Source: Clostridiales bacterium (GTDB taxonomy: Bacteria > Bacillota > Clostridia > Oscillospirales > Oscillospiraceae). Taken from it: a stretch of 64,000 nt of DNA. How positions within the stretch are numbered: the stretch's first letter is position 1; every line of letters starts with the position of its first letter. Location of the stretch: the NCBI GenBank assembly GCA_004557075.1, contig SFEX01000008.1, forward strand, positions 1 through 64,000, given 5' to 3'. Below, piece after piece: positions 31,312 through 40,068 of this stretch. Position numbers and translations under genes: made by a program. Below the pieces are notes generated by a model. The model made no database searches. It saw nothing but the letters and a program-made list of their open reading frames with translations, and had not been told where the DNA came from.

Positions 31312-31875
31312 TTATTTTGCAAGGCAGGAGCGTTCAAGGCTGCTGCGGATGTTTCCGTCCAAAAGGCGGCTTATTCTGAGGATAACCTCTTCCGGATCGC
31401 CCTTTAGACCGCGCTGTATCCACTCGTTGTATATCCCGACTATCGCGTGCTTATAGAACATGGCCAAAAGCTCGATATCCTCCTCGGCGGCGTCAAGCCC
31501 CTCGGCCTCTTTTCGGACGTAATGCGTCATGATAGCTCCCACTACATTGTACATATACCGCTCTAACTGGTCGCGCTCGACAGAGCTGTAAACGTGGTAA
31601 ACCGCGCGCTTGTTGTTAAGTATAAACTGCGCCGAGTATAGGAATGAATCCTGCCAGTTGCTGTGAGCGCCCGCAAGCTCAAGAGCTTTTTTAGTCTCAA
31701 TGTTGAATATGTCCTTGAGTGGGTCATATATATCGTGATAATGATAATAGAAGGTGTTGCGGTTGATGCCGCAGTCCTCAACTATGTCCTTGACGGTTAT
31801 CTTGTCGAGCGGCTTTTCGTTGAGCAGCTTCACCAGCGATGTCATTATAGCGTTTTTCGTTAGGTTTCCCGACAT
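31312..31875 (-). CDS. TetR/AcrR-family regulator (DhaS-like)
   Basis: A 187-residue TetR repressor. The DNA-binding part is ITVKDIVEDCGINRNTFYYHYHDIYDPL (about residues 25-52), with the Phe-Tyr-Tyr-His-Tyr pattern of the DhaS-like subgroup. The C-terminal domain is helical. It is third in an operon behind an ABC-2 type exporter (13 bases after the permease) and probably represses it in response to an exported compound. Confidence 0.88.
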   Translation of the reverse strand: MSGNLTKNAIMTSLVKLLNEKPLDKITVKDIVEDCGINRNTFYYHYHDIYDPLKDIFNIETKKALELAGAHSNWQDSFLYSAQFILNNKRAVYHVYSSVERDQLERYMYNVVGAIMTHYVRKEAEGLDAAEEDIELLAMFYKHAIVGIYNEWIQRGLKGDPEEVILRISRLLDGNIRSSLERSCLAK

Positions 31876-31888
31876 ATCTGTATCTCCA

Positions 31889-32641
31889 TCAGTATTCCTT
31901 TTTCATTATAAGCAGCCATGATGCCGCGATGCTTGACGCAAAATAGCAGCCTGCGCCGATGAGAGCGGTTTTTATATCCTCGGCGGCGACCGTAAACGAT
32001 GAGACGGAGCGGGAGATGTTCTCAATCCAGTACTTGGAGAGCACGATCTCGTGCTCGGCCAGCGCAGCGTCAGCCATCGAGAGAAGTATCATTGCCGCCA
32101 TCGGAAGAATGAGACATATCGCGATCGAGCCGCCGACCTTTTGCAGCGTTGAGCTTATTGCGAAAAACAGTGCGGCATAGGCGATGACCACGGCAAGCTG
32201 GCACAGCAGAATTTTTATCTGTTCCGCGCCAATAGCGCTGTCACCGCTGCCCCAGAAGGCCGTACCCATGAGGTAGGCCGCCGCGAGGCATACCGCCGTC
32301 ATAAACACCGAGGCGAAAATGACGGCTATGAGCTTTGCGGCGAAAATCTCAAACCGCGAAAAGCCGCGCGTGATGACGTTGCGGATAGTCCCCGATGCGT
32401 AGTCCTCGCACACGAACAGCGGGATGAACACCGCGAGCACGGAGAAAAGCGCGCTGCTGCTTACGGCCTCCATGAGATAGTTTGTCCCGTTCAGCTCGGG
32501 GTTTTCAATGCCGCTTTCGGAGGTCATAAGCTCTGCCGTATATGCCGAAAACAGCAGCAGAGCCAGCATGACGCCGATGCAGATATAAAAGCTCTTCTGG
32601 CGAATGAGCTTGCGAAACTCAAAATTTAGCAGCCTGAACAT
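31889..32641 (-). CDS. ABC-2 type permease
   Basis: A 250-residue ABC-2 membrane subunit with six hydrophobic segments. The start at 32641 (MFRLLNFEFRKLIRQKSFY) is typical for the family and lies one base after the ATPase stop; a GGATGGGG site is inside the ATPase gene end. A large extracytoplasmic loop after the first helix (TSESGIENPELNGTNYL) and the strong DYASGTIRNVITRGFSR cytoplasmic motif (about residues 92-108) fit drug or peptide exporters. It functions with the upstream ATPase and is likely repressed by the TetR protein downstream. Confidence 0.88.
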   Translation of the reverse strand: MFRLLNFEFRKLIRQKSFYICIGVMLALLLFSAYTAELMTSESGIENPELNGTNYLMEAVSSSALFSVLAVFIPLFVCEDYASGTIRNVITRGFSRFEIFAAKLIAVIFASVFMTAVCLAAAYLMGTAFWGSGDSAIGAEQIKILLCQLAVVIAYAALFFAISSTLQKVGGSIAICLILPMAAMILLSMADAALAEHEIVLSKYWIENISRSVSSFTVAAEDIKTALIGAGCYFASSIAASWLLIMKKEY

Positions 32642-32642
32642 A

Positions 32643-33536
32643 TCAGTTCCCCATCCTTTCAAGAAAGTATTCCTCAAGGCTTGAGGTCTGAACCTCTAAC
32701 TCGCTGACCATGATGTTATGGCGCACTAAAAGCCTGTTTATCCTGTCGCTCTTGTCGATAAGATCGTACAGGTAAAGCGAATTGCCCTCGACCTTGATTG
32801 CGCTGCGATCGGTGATGCACGAAAGCAGCGCCAGAGCCTTGCCGGGGTCGCTGACTGTGATCTTGAGATGGTGGCGGCAGCTTTTTTCAAGCTCCGCCGC
32901 CGATATCTGCTCTATCAGAACGCCGTCCTTTACAATGCCGTAGGTCGTGACGATCTTTGAAAGCTCATCGAGCAGATGGCTGGAGATGAGGAAGGTCACG
33001 CCCCTCTCGCGGTTGAGCCTTAAAATGACGTCGCGTATCTCCTTTATGCCGGCCGGGTCAAGGCCGTTTATAGGCTCGTCAAGGACGAGAAACTCCGGAT
33101 CGCCGAGCAGGGCTATGCCTATGGCAAGGCGCTGCTTCATGCCGAGAGAAAATTTACCGGCTTTCTTTTTGCCGACGCCTTTAAGACCGACCATGTCTAA
33201 AATTTCCGTCAGATCATCCCTGCTGTTTCCCGTGAGCAGGGAAAAGCGCTTGAGATTTTCGTATGCGGTGCAGTTTTTGTAAATGCAGGGATACTCCAGC
33301 AGCGCGCCTATGCGATGGCGCGCACGGCTCAGCTCCTCTCCGCCGAAAAGCTCGATCTCGCCCTCGGAGGGCATGGCGGCACCAAGGACAAGACGCATAA
33401 GCGTGGTCTTGCCCGCGCCGTTTTTCCCGATAAAGCCGTAGATCTCGCCTTTCTCTATCTGCATATTAACTTTGTTCAGGGCGCATTTTGCCCCGAAACG
33501 CTTGGTGAGATTATCTGTACGCAGGACGTATTTCAA
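32643..33536 (-). CDS. ABC transporter ATP-binding protein
   Basis: A 297-residue ATPase of the drug/bacitracin/lantibiotic exporter type. Walker A GKNGAGKTTLMRL (about residues 38-50), signature FSLGMKQRLAI, Walker B FLVLDEPINGLDPAG. The C-terminal 80 residues form the extra domain typical of this subgroup. The start is a TTG at 33536, preceded at 7 bases by GGGAGG; the ATG at 33569 has no ribosome site. First gene of the operon ATPase-permease-TetR. Confidence 0.9.
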   Translation of the reverse strand: MKYVLRTDNLTKRFGAKCALNKVNMQIEKGEIYGFIGKNGAGKTTLMRLVLGAAMPSEGEIELFGGEELSRARHRIGALLEYPCIYKNCTAYENLKRFSLLTGNSRDDLTEILDMVGLKGVGKKKAGKFSLGMKQRLAIGIALLGDPEFLVLDEPINGLDPAGIKEIRDVILRLNRERGVTFLISSHLLDELSKIVTTYGIVKDGVLIEQISAAELEKSCRHHLKITVSDPGKALALLSCITDRSAIKVEGNSLYLYDLIDKSDRINRLLVRHNIMVSELEVQTSSLEEYFLERMGN

Positions 33537-33631
33537 AAAATCGCCTCCCGGCATATTTGACATCAGCAAAATATATTTGTATTATTGTATTATAAAAATC
33601 GAAAAAAATCAACAAGAGTAGGTGTCAGTAT

Positions 33632-34303
33632 ATGCCTGAGATGAAGATAATTGCCCGTATACACACGCCGTTTAAGAGTAAATTCGGGATACCGCGCCAG
33701 AGCGGGATAGCGCAGGATGTAAAGGCGGAGATAGTGTTCGAGCCGGAATACCGCAGCTTTGACGCGGTAAGGGGCCTTGACGACTACTCCCACATATGGG
33801 TTCTGTGGCAGTTTTCCGAGTCTGTGCGCGACACATGGACGCCGACGGTGCGCCCGCCGAGGCTCGGCGGGAATGTGCGCATGGGCGTGTTCGCAACGCG
33901 CTCGCCGTTTCGCCCGAACGCCATAGGCATGTCGTCTCTGCGGCTTGAGCGCGTCGAGCGCTCACCCGAGCGGGGTCCTGTTCTCCATGTGCTGGGCGCG
34001 GATATGCTCGACGGCACGCCCATATTCGATATCAAGCCGTATGTGCCCTATTCCGACAGCCACCCCGAGGCAACAGGCGGCTTCACGGATAAAACAAGCT
34101 TCAGAAAGCTTGCTGTCAGCATTCCAACAGCGCTTGAAGCGAAACTTCCGGAGGGGCTGAGGGAAGTGTTAGAAAACGACCCCAGACCCGGCTATCATGA
34201 CGACCCCGAGCGCGTGTACGGCATGGAATACGCGGGCGCGGAGGTGAAATTTCGCGTAGAAAACGACGTTCTGACAGTTTTGGATATAAAAAAGCCCGGT
34301 TAA
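33632..34303 (+). CDS. trmO: tRNA t6A37 N6-methyltransferase TrmO
   Basis: A 223-residue TrmO (TsaA/YaeB) protein, which methylates t6A at position 37 of tRNA-Thr species. The N-terminal beta-barrel domain has LDDYSHIWVLWQF (about residues 49-61) and the SAM-binding GVFATRSPFRPNAIGMS (about 90-106), with DGTPIFDIKPYVPYSDS following. The C-terminal small domain is present. Monocistronic, with its stop codon inside the following terminator. Confidence 0.93.
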   Translation: MPEMKIIARIHTPFKSKFGIPRQSGIAQDVKAEIVFEPEYRSFDAVRGLDDYSHIWVLWQFSESVRDTWTPTVRPPRLGGNVRMGVFATRSPFRPNAIGMSSLRLERVERSPERGPVLHVLGADMLDGTPIFDIKPYVPYSDSHPEATGGFTDKTSFRKLAVSIPTALEAKLPEGLREVLENDPRPGYHDDPERVYGMEYAGAEVKFRVENDVLTVLDIKKPG

Positions 34304-34316
34304 ATCCGGGCTTTTT
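34288..34316 (+). terminator. trmO terminator
   Basis: Stem AAAAAAGCCCGG/CCGGGCTTTTT; the loop includes the trmO stop codon. Confidence 0.88.
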
Positions 34317-34378
34317 ACTTGTCAATGTAGTTTTTACGAAGCAAATAGTAGTATATAGGTGAAGGGAGGCGGTGTACA

Positions 34379-34936
34379 TTGGACGACGAAAAAATAATAG
34401 AGCTGTTCTTTGCGCGCTCGGAGCAGGCATTAAAAGAGCTTGACGCAAAATATGGCAGAGTGTGTCATAAGCTGTCTTACGGTATTTTGAATGATCGTCT
34501 TGACGCGGAGGAGTGCGTCAATGACGCTTATCTCGGAGCATGGAACGCGATTCCCCCGGCAAAGCCAAATCCTCTGCTGACATACCTGTGCAAAATCGTC
34601 CGGAACATTTCTCTCAAGCGCTTCTACATGAAAGAAGCGGCCAAACGCAGCAGCGCCTATGATGTCGCCATGGAAGAGCTGGAATACTGCCTGTCAGCGC
34701 CCGATACGATCGAAGCGGAAATCGAAGCGAAGGAATTAGCGCGTGTAATTTGCGATTTTCTTTATACGCTGACGGCAGAAAACCGCGTTATCTTCCTGCG
34801 GCGGTACTGGTTTTCCGACACATACGCGGATATCGCAGAGCGCATGGGTATGACAGAAAGCAATGTGTCCGTCCGGCTTACCCGCACCAGGAGGAAAATG
34901 CGGGATTATCTGCTGAAAAGGGGTGTATTGGCATGA
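34379..34936 (+). CDS. ECF-type sigma-70 factor
   Basis: A 185-residue sigma factor with regions 2 and 4 only. Region 2 includes AEECVNDAYLGAWNAIPP (about residues 44-61), and region 4 includes TYADIAERMGMTESNVSVRL (about 150-169). The start codon is TTG at 34379, after GGGAGG at a rather long 9-base spacing. It overlaps the next gene by four bases (ATGA), and that gene encodes a membrane protein placed like an anti-sigma factor. The likely job is responding to an envelope signal. Its target promoters are not identifiable here. Confidence 0.88.
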   Translation: MDDEKIIELFFARSEQALKELDAKYGRVCHKLSYGILNDRLDAEECVNDAYLGAWNAIPPAKPNPLLTYLCKIVRNISLKRFYMKEAAKRSSAYDVAMEELEYCLSAPDTIEAEIEAKELARVICDFLYTLTAENRVIFLRRYWFSDTYADIAERMGMTESNVSVRLTRTRRKMRDYLLKRGVLA

Positions 34937-35622
34937 CAACAAAACAGTTTTCGGAAGCAATGAACTATATGGACGATGAGCTTATCACCGAAGCGATAAC
35001 CTACAAGCGCAAAAAGAATGCCTGGCAAAAATGGGCTGCTATGGCTGCCTGCCTGTGCCTTGTGATAGTGGGCGCGCTCGCCTATCATGGAACAGACCGC
35101 CAGCCGGTAAACAGCGATTTGCTTGTGATAAACGAGGCGGAGAGCGTTATGAGCGTAGATATGGATGTGCAGGTGACTTCGCTCAGCAAGCTTCCACATG
35201 ACGTGTGGATGTCGGTATTAGAGGAGTTTCGCGGAGCTGTCGGCGTTACCTACGAGGAATTTATCGCTAAGATACCAAACAATTTTGAATGCTGTAATTT
35301 CTGTTCCCTGTCAATACCCGGATACAAAGACGCTGATCTGAGGGACGAATACCGCCTGCATGACTATGTGTTTGAATATCGGAGCAAGAGCGGCGGAGAG
35401 CTGACAATAGCGATCTGCCCGTATGAGGAACCGCTGAGGGATTGCTTTATCGAGTGCGATGATCCGCAGCAATCTGAAATTAACGGCGTGCCGGTCGTGG
35501 TCTATGGATATCAGGGAAGCTTTATGGTGCAGTTTTCTTACGAAAATATAAACTACGATATTGAAACGAGCAATATCTCGCTTGAAGAGCTGGAAAATCT
35601 TCTGACCGCCATTGTGAAATAA
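34933..35622 (+). CDS. Membrane-anchored putative anti-sigma factor
   Basis: A 229-residue protein translationally coupled to the ECF sigma gene. The N-terminal 35 residues are cytoplasmic (MNYMDDELITEAITYKRKK resembles the short sigma-binding part of such clostridial proteins), one membrane helix follows (about 37-55, WAAMAACLCLVIVGALAY), and then about 170 extracytoplasmic residues with three cysteines close together (FECCNFCSL, about 117-125). The outer domain looks globular and acidic and may sense a signal. Identification as anti-sigma rests on gene order and topology. Confidence 0.75.
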   Translation: MTTKQFSEAMNYMDDELITEAITYKRKKNAWQKWAAMAACLCLVIVGALAYHGTDRQPVNSDLLVINEAESVMSVDMDVQVTSLSKLPHDVWMSVLEEFRGAVGVTYEEFIAKIPNNFECCNFCSLSIPGYKDADLRDEYRLHDYVFEYRSKSGGELTIAICPYEEPLRDCFIECDDPQQSEINGVPVVVYGYQGSFMVQFSYENINYDIETSNISLEELENLLTAIVK

Positions 35623-35631
35623 GCGAAGCTC

Positions 35632-35658
35632 AAAAAGCCCGGTGTAAGCCGGGCTTTC
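35632..35658 (+). terminator. Terminator after the sigma/anti-sigma operon
   Basis: Stem AAAGCCCGG/CCGGGCTTT with loop TGTAAG, weak T-tail. Confidence 0.75.
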
Positions 35659-35758
35659 TGTGCAGACAGGGTATATTTAAACTGACGCTGCTGAAACATT
35701 TATACGCAGCACCGTTAGCTTCTACTTAAATTGGAAATGAATCGGAGGAAGATATATA

Positions 35759-35787
35759 TTGACATTTGACCGGCGGTAGTCTATTAT
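35759..35787 (+). promoter_or_regulatory. Promoter of the kinase/aldolase/GntR unit
   Basis: -35 TTGACA (35759-35764), 17-base spacer, -10 TATTAT (35782-35787). The rest of the 35659-35923 spacer holds only the operator palindrome and no gene. Confidence 0.82.
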
Positions 35788-35826
35788 TAAACTAACAGCC
35801 AGACGGGCTGCTTATTTTAAATGCAT

Positions 35827-35842
35827 ATCTAAAATTTTAGAT
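35827..35842 (+). promoter_or_regulatory. Palindromic operator, copy 1 (ATCTAAAATTTTAGAT)
   Basis: A perfect 16-bp palindrome about 35 bases downstream of the predicted transcription start, where a bound repressor would block elongation. The identical sequence sits at the second promoter of the cluster (38673-38688). The GntR protein encoded between them is the natural candidate to bind both. Confidence 0.78.
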
Positions 35843-35923
35843 TTCAATACTGCAAGAATTTTACGGACAACAAATGCCAATAGCTGAAAACAGTGTAGAC
35901 ATACAGAAAAGGATTGATCGTTA

Positions 35924-37198
35924 ATGGAAAAGCATAGACTCAAAATCGGCTGTGTAGCGGATGATTTTACAGGCGCAAGCGATATCGCGTCGTTTATGAG
36001 AGGGCGTGGGCTTGAAACTATACTTTGCAGCGGCATACCGGATACAAATGCAGGTCTGGATCGCTGCGATGTAGTTGTGATCGCGCTTAAAACACGTTCG
36101 ATTCCGGCAGAGGCCGCCGTTAAAGAATGTATGGCTGCTTTTGAATATCTTAATTCCATGGGCGTGCAGCAGCTTTATTTTAAATACTGCTCTACATTTG
36201 ATTCGACGAGGCAGGGAAACATTGGCCCTGTACTGGATGCTGCGCTTGAAAAGTTTGGCCTTGAATATACGCTCCTGTGTCCTGCGCTTCCGGTCAACGG
36301 GCGAACGGTTAAGGACGGAAAGCTTTTTGTCAACGGGATACCGCTGCATGAAACTCATATGAAGGATCACCCGCTCAACCCCATGTGGGATTGCGATATT
36401 TCGGTTTTGATGCGCGAGCAGAGCAGGTATCCGTGTTTTGCCATAAGCGTTGGGGATATGCTGCGCGGCAGAGAATATGTAGCAGAGAAAATGGCTGCTT
36501 TCAGGAAAAGCAGTAAGCACTTTTACATAGTGCCGGATTACTATGATGACGCTCACGCAGAGCTGATATATTCAATATTCGGCGATCTTAAACTCCTGAG
36601 CGGAGGCTCGGGGCTTATGGGCAACAGGCTTCTTGGAGCTGAATCTGCACATGAAACCGTTGATGTACCTGAAGCGTCGGGAAAAACGCTGCTGCTTGCG
36701 GGAAGCTGCTCAAAAATGACGCTTGAGCAGATATCGGAGTACAAAAAAACAGGCAATACTATGATAAAAATATATCCTGACAAGGTTCTTGACGGCTCGC
36801 AGGATGCCGACAGCGTATGGCGGGAGGCCGAAAATATCGACAGGGCGCTGATATACAGCTCCGATACCGCTGAGGCCATAAGCGCCATCGCAAAGGACAA
36901 GCGTGAGGAAGCGGCAAAGAGGATCGAGAAATTAATGGCTGAGCTTGCCGAGAGAGCCATTCAGGCGGGATATAAGCAGATCATTGTAGCCGGCGGCGAG
37001 ACTTCGGGCGCGGTTACAGAGCGCATTGGCCTGAAAAGCTACCTGATAGGAGAGAGCATTGCCGCCGGAGTGCCGATAATGGTTCCGACGGAACATGCCG
37101 AGCTTCGTCTGGTGCTCAAATCAGGAAATTTCGGCAAGGCTGACTTTTTTGCAAAAGCGGTAAAAATGACTACGGAAGGGAACAGGGGAATAATCTGA
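35924..37198 (+). CDS. Four-carbon acid sugar kinase (OtnK-like, DUF1537 family)
   Basis: A 424-residue kinase of the family that phosphorylates threonate, erythronate or 3-oxo-tetronate at C4. The N-terminal substrate domain has VADDFTGASD (11-20) and KYCSTFDSTRQGNIG (87-101), and the C-terminal nucleotide domain has VAGGETSGAV (355-364) and VPTEHAEL. The length is typical. Because the next gene encodes an OtnC-type decarboxylase, the expected substrate is 3-oxo-tetronate, giving the 4-phosphate. It overlaps the aldolase gene by one base (TGATG). The promoter and operator lie just upstream. Confidence 0.88.
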   Translation: MEKHRLKIGCVADDFTGASDIASFMRGRGLETILCSGIPDTNAGLDRCDVVVIALKTRSIPAEAAVKECMAAFEYLNSMGVQQLYFKYCSTFDSTRQGNIGPVLDAALEKFGLEYTLLCPALPVNGRTVKDGKLFVNGIPLHETHMKDHPLNPMWDCDISVLMREQSRYPCFAISVGDMLRGREYVAEKMAAFRKSSKHFYIVPDYYDDAHAELIYSIFGDLKLLSGGSGLMGNRLLGAESAHETVDVPEASGKTLLLAGSCSKMTLEQISEYKKTGNTMIKIYPDKVLDGSQDADSVWREAENIDRALIYSSDTAEAISAIAKDKREEAAKRIEKLMAELAERAIQAGYKQIIVAGGETSGAVTERIGLKSYLIGESIAAGVPIMVPTEHAELRLVLKSGNFGKADFFAKAVKMTTEGNRGII

Positions 37199-37800
37199 TG
37201 GATAATGTTCTGGAGAAAAAACTGCATGATGCAGTATGGGCAGCGCACAGCCTGTTTGAGAGAGGCAAGACAAGCGGCTCATCTGCAAATATGAGCTTCA
37301 TACATGACGGAAGCATATATATAACAGCAAGCGGAAGCTGCTTCGGAACACTGACAAACGACGATTTTGCAGTTGTGAGTTTTGCGGGAGAATCAATTAA
37401 CGGCAAAAAAGCGAGCAAAGAACTGACGCTGCATAAGTACTATTATGAGCATAATGATGCGGTTAAGGCGGTAATACATACTCACGGGCCGTATTCTACA
37501 CTATTTTCCTGTAGAAAATTTAAAAATGATATTGACATTATCCCTACTTATACGCCATATTTAGATATGAAGGTTGGAAAAATTGCACTTGTACCATATG
37601 GAAGACCGGGCTCTGACGAGTTATTTGCCTCGTTTAAGGAATGCTTGGGCAGGGGGGATGCCTATCTGCTGAAAAATCATGGCGGTATTGTTGGCGGAAA
37701 AAGCATTATGGACGCCTTTTACGGCATCGAAGAGCTTGAAGAAAGTGCAAAGATTGCATGCCTCATCGAGCCGGAATGCGAGTACGACAGACTTCGATAA
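37198..37800 (+). CDS. Class II aldolase family, OtnC-like 3-oxo-tetronate 4-phosphate decarboxylase
   Basis: A 200-residue class II aldolase-fold enzyme. The metal ligands are H94 and H96 (IHTHGPYS) and H161 (LKNHGG), and the catalytic acid is probably E75 (KASKE). With the adjacent OtnK-like kinase it would decarboxylate 3-oxo-tetronate 4-phosphate to dihydroxyacetone phosphate and CO2. It could instead act as a fuculose-phosphate-type aldolase. Translationally coupled to the kinase. Confidence 0.83.
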   Translation: MDNVLEKKLHDAVWAAHSLFERGKTSGSSANMSFIHDGSIYITASGSCFGTLTNDDFAVVSFAGESINGKKASKELTLHKYYYEHNDAVKAVIHTHGPYSTLFSCRKFKNDIDIIPTYTPYLDMKVGKIALVPYGRPGSDELFASFKECLGRGDAYLLKNHGGIVGGKSIMDAFYGIEELEESAKIACLIEPECEYDRLR

Positions 37801-37848
37801 TAATTGACGAGTATTCCGAGTATTCACAATTAGTTTTAGGAGAATGAA

Positions 37849-38547
37849 ATGCTTGAGTATAAGAGCCTGAATGACCTGGTGTATGAGGAAATCAAAAAGC
37901 GCATAATTGAAAACAAATACAAGCCCAATCAGAAACTGGATATTGACCAGATATCGGCGGAACTGAAGGTCAGCCGTACTCCGGTAACCAACGCGATAAA
38001 GGCGCTGGAGCGAAACGGCTATGTAACTATTATCCAGCGCAGCGGCAGCTATGTGCGCAGCTATGATAAAAAAGAGATAGAGGCAATGTTCGACTTTCGC
38101 GCCGCGCTGGAGGAAGTCGTTGTCTGCCGCGCAATAAACGACGCGAACAGAACCATGATACGCAGGTATATAAGCCTTTTTGAGAGCTGCCTTGATAATC
38201 TTGGAGCCACAAGCATTGCAGAGGATATGCGATACTTTGATGATCTTCAGGCACAATTTCACAGCTACTTATGGAAGCTTTGCCCGGCAATCATTTATAA
38301 CGAGATCGAAAATGTAATGGACTTAACCAAGCAAATAACCGCAAAACATGTGAGCTTTTATATTAAAAGCGGAAAAGCGACCGAATTTGCCAGAAATGAA
38401 CTGATCACGCATATCGAGCTTGCCAAGTCCATTCTCAGCCAAAATGAGGAAGAGGCCAGAAAATACATCAAGAAGGACATAATCGGAACAAAAGATGATA
38501 TACTTTTTCACTTTGATGAGATAATGTCCCTGGAGCCGGAGTTGTGA
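37849..38547 (+). CDS. GntR-family regulator (FadR/FCD type)
   Basis: A 232-residue regulator. The winged helix is at the N-terminus (LDIDQISAELKVSRTPVTNAIKALERNGYV, about residues 27-56), and the C-terminal FCD-like helical domain has acidic and His residues that often bind a metal and carboxylate ligand. A TAGGAG site precedes the ATG. It sits in the same transcript as the kinase and aldolase, 48 bases after the aldolase. The shared palindromes at 35827 and 38673 flank this gene and are its likely binding sites. The ligand is probably the imported substrate or a pathway intermediate. Confidence 0.88.
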   Translation: MLEYKSLNDLVYEEIKKRIIENKYKPNQKLDIDQISAELKVSRTPVTNAIKALERNGYVTIIQRSGSYVRSYDKKEIEAMFDFRAALEEVVVCRAINDANRTMIRRYISLFESCLDNLGATSIAEDMRYFDDLQAQFHSYLWKLCPAIIYNEIENVMDLTKQITAKHVSFYIKSGKATEFARNELITHIELAKSILSQNEEEARKYIKKDIIGTKDDILFHFDEIMSLEPEL

Positions 38548-38598
38548 TAATGAACAAAAGCCTATAAGCCAAAGTATACATTTTATACTGAGCTTGTT

Positions 38599-38664
38599 AG
38601 AATTCCACAAAATTCAGAAATAAATGTTGGCTATTTTACGAATTGCCTGTGGAATTCTTTTTTT
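38599..38664 (+). terminator. Terminator overlapping the next promoter
   Basis: Perfect 11-bp arms AGAATTCCACA (38599-38609) and TGTGGAATTCT (38648-38658) followed by TTTTTT, with a 38-base loop. The right arm is shared with the spacer of the promoter at 38643-38671. Confidence 0.65.
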
Positions 38665-38671
38665 ATATAAT
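38643..38671 (+). promoter_or_regulatory. Promoter of the aminotransferase/TRAP unit
   Basis: -35 TTGCCT (38643-38648), 17-base spacer, -10 TATAAT (38666-38671), directly abutted by the operator palindrome. Confidence 0.75.
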
Positions 38672-38689
38672 AATCTAAAATTTTAGATT
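38672..38689 (+). promoter_or_regulatory. Palindromic operator, copy 2 (core ATCTAAAATTTTAGAT)
   Basis: Same 16-bp palindrome as at 35827, here extended to 18 bp (AATCT...AGATT). It covers the predicted transcription start, a classic repressor position. It predicts coordinate control of both halves of the catabolic cluster. Confidence 0.8.
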
Positions 38690-38714
38690 TAATATTTAAT
38701 ATGGGAGGACGAAA

Positions 38715-40052
38715 ATGGAACAGAACAAAAGTAATGTGTTTACAAAATCTCTCTCCAAGGAGTATAAGCACATTGATCATGGCGAGGGTGTTTTTCTGTA
38801 TGATACGGATGGAAAGCGATATCTCGATTTCGGCGCGGGACTTGCAGTCACCAATATAGGGCACGGTGTAAAGGAAGTTGTTGATGCTATCAGCGAGCAG
38901 GCTGCAAAGGTCTGCTATCTCAACGGCGGAGCATTTACAAGCGACGTAAGAGAGGAGCTTGCCGGCAGAATAATTGCTCTTGCCCCTGCTGGTATGGAAC
39001 GGGTGTTCTTTTGCAGCGGCGGCTCGGAGGCGGTCGAATCAATGTCCAAAATCGCCCGCCAGTATCAGATAGAGTCAGGACGTCCCAGCAAGTACAAGAT
39101 CATATCGAGATGGCAGAGCTATCATGGCAATACCTTCGGAACGCTGTCGTTGGGCGGCCGTCCTTCCTGGAGGAGCCGCTATGAAAATCTGCTGCTACAT
39201 ATGCCCCATATTGCGCAGTGCAACTGCTACAGATGCCCTTACGGACTTGAGTGCTCAAGCTGCGGTCTGCCCTGCGCGGAGGAGCTTGAACGCATAATCA
39301 AATACGAGGGCGCAGATACAGTTGCCGCATTCGTTCTTGAACCCATAGTCGGCACAACGGCGACCGCGACCGTACCTCCCGTGGAGTACTTTAAGCGCAT
39401 CAGAGAGATTTGCGATAAGTATGATGTCCTTCTGTGCTGCGATGAGGTGATAACCGGACTCGGAAGAACGGGCAAAGCTTTCGCGGTCGATCATTTCGGC
39501 GTGACTCCGGATCTGATATCCGTTGCAAAAGGACTCGGCGGCGGCTATGTTCCCATAGGCGCGGTCATTGCACACAAGAAGGTCGTTGACGCTATCGCAA
39601 ACGGCTCGGGAATACTTGAGCACAGCTACACATTTGCAGGCATGCCGATCTCATGCGCAGGCGCGAACGCGGTAGTTAAGTACATAACCGATAACAATAT
39701 CATTGAGAAAGCTGCGGCCAGCGGCGAGCTTCTGCTTAATAAGCTGAAAAATGCCCTCGGCGATCTGCCGGCGGTAGGCGATATTCGCGGCAAGGGTATG
39801 CTGATCGGTGTGGAGCTTGTTGAAGACAGGGAGACAAAGAAGCCCTTCGACGCGAAGCTGAATATTTCCGGAAAAATCAGTGCATATTGTCTGGAAAAAG
39901 GACTGATCGTCCTCTCGGGCGTTACCGGTACTGCCGACGGAGTATCCGGAGAGGCGCTTCAGATATCGCCGCCTCTGACTATATCCGAGGAAGAAATGGA
40001 CTGCGCCGTGTCAATACTGAAGGAAGCTATCGTATCTGTTACCCGTTCCTGA
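38715..40052 (+). CDS. Class III pyridoxal-phosphate aminotransferase
   Basis: A 445-residue class III (omega-type) aminotransferase. PLP lysine K272 in ISVAKGLGGGYVPIGAV, D243 in LLCCDEVITGLGRTG, and SGGSEAVE near 101. A cysteine-rich insert (C169, C171, C174, C180, C183, C187), seen in an anaerobe subgroup of this family, may bind a metal. Class III enzymes usually act on amino groups away from the alpha carbon. Here the enzyme is coregulated with a 3-oxo-tetronate kinase and decarboxylase and a TRAP importer, so it may convert an amino acid directly to the 3-oxo acid. GGGAGG precedes the ATG. Confidence 0.87.
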   Translation: MEQNKSNVFTKSLSKEYKHIDHGEGVFLYDTDGKRYLDFGAGLAVTNIGHGVKEVVDAISEQAAKVCYLNGGAFTSDVREELAGRIIALAPAGMERVFFCSGGSEAVESMSKIARQYQIESGRPSKYKIISRWQSYHGNTFGTLSLGGRPSWRSRYENLLLHMPHIAQCNCYRCPYGLECSSCGLPCAEELERIIKYEGADTVAAFVLEPIVGTTATATVPPVEYFKRIREICDKYDVLLCCDEVITGLGRTGKAFAVDHFGVTPDLISVAKGLGGGYVPIGAVIAHKKVVDAIANGSGILEHSYTFAGMPISCAGANAVVKYITDNNIIEKAAASGELLLNKLKNALGDLPAVGDIRGKGMLIGVELVEDRETKKPFDAKLNISGKISAYCLEKGLIVLSGVTGTADGVSGEALQISPPLTISEEEMDCAVSILKEAIVSVTRS

Positions 40053-40068
40053 GTATGGGGGAAAGAAT

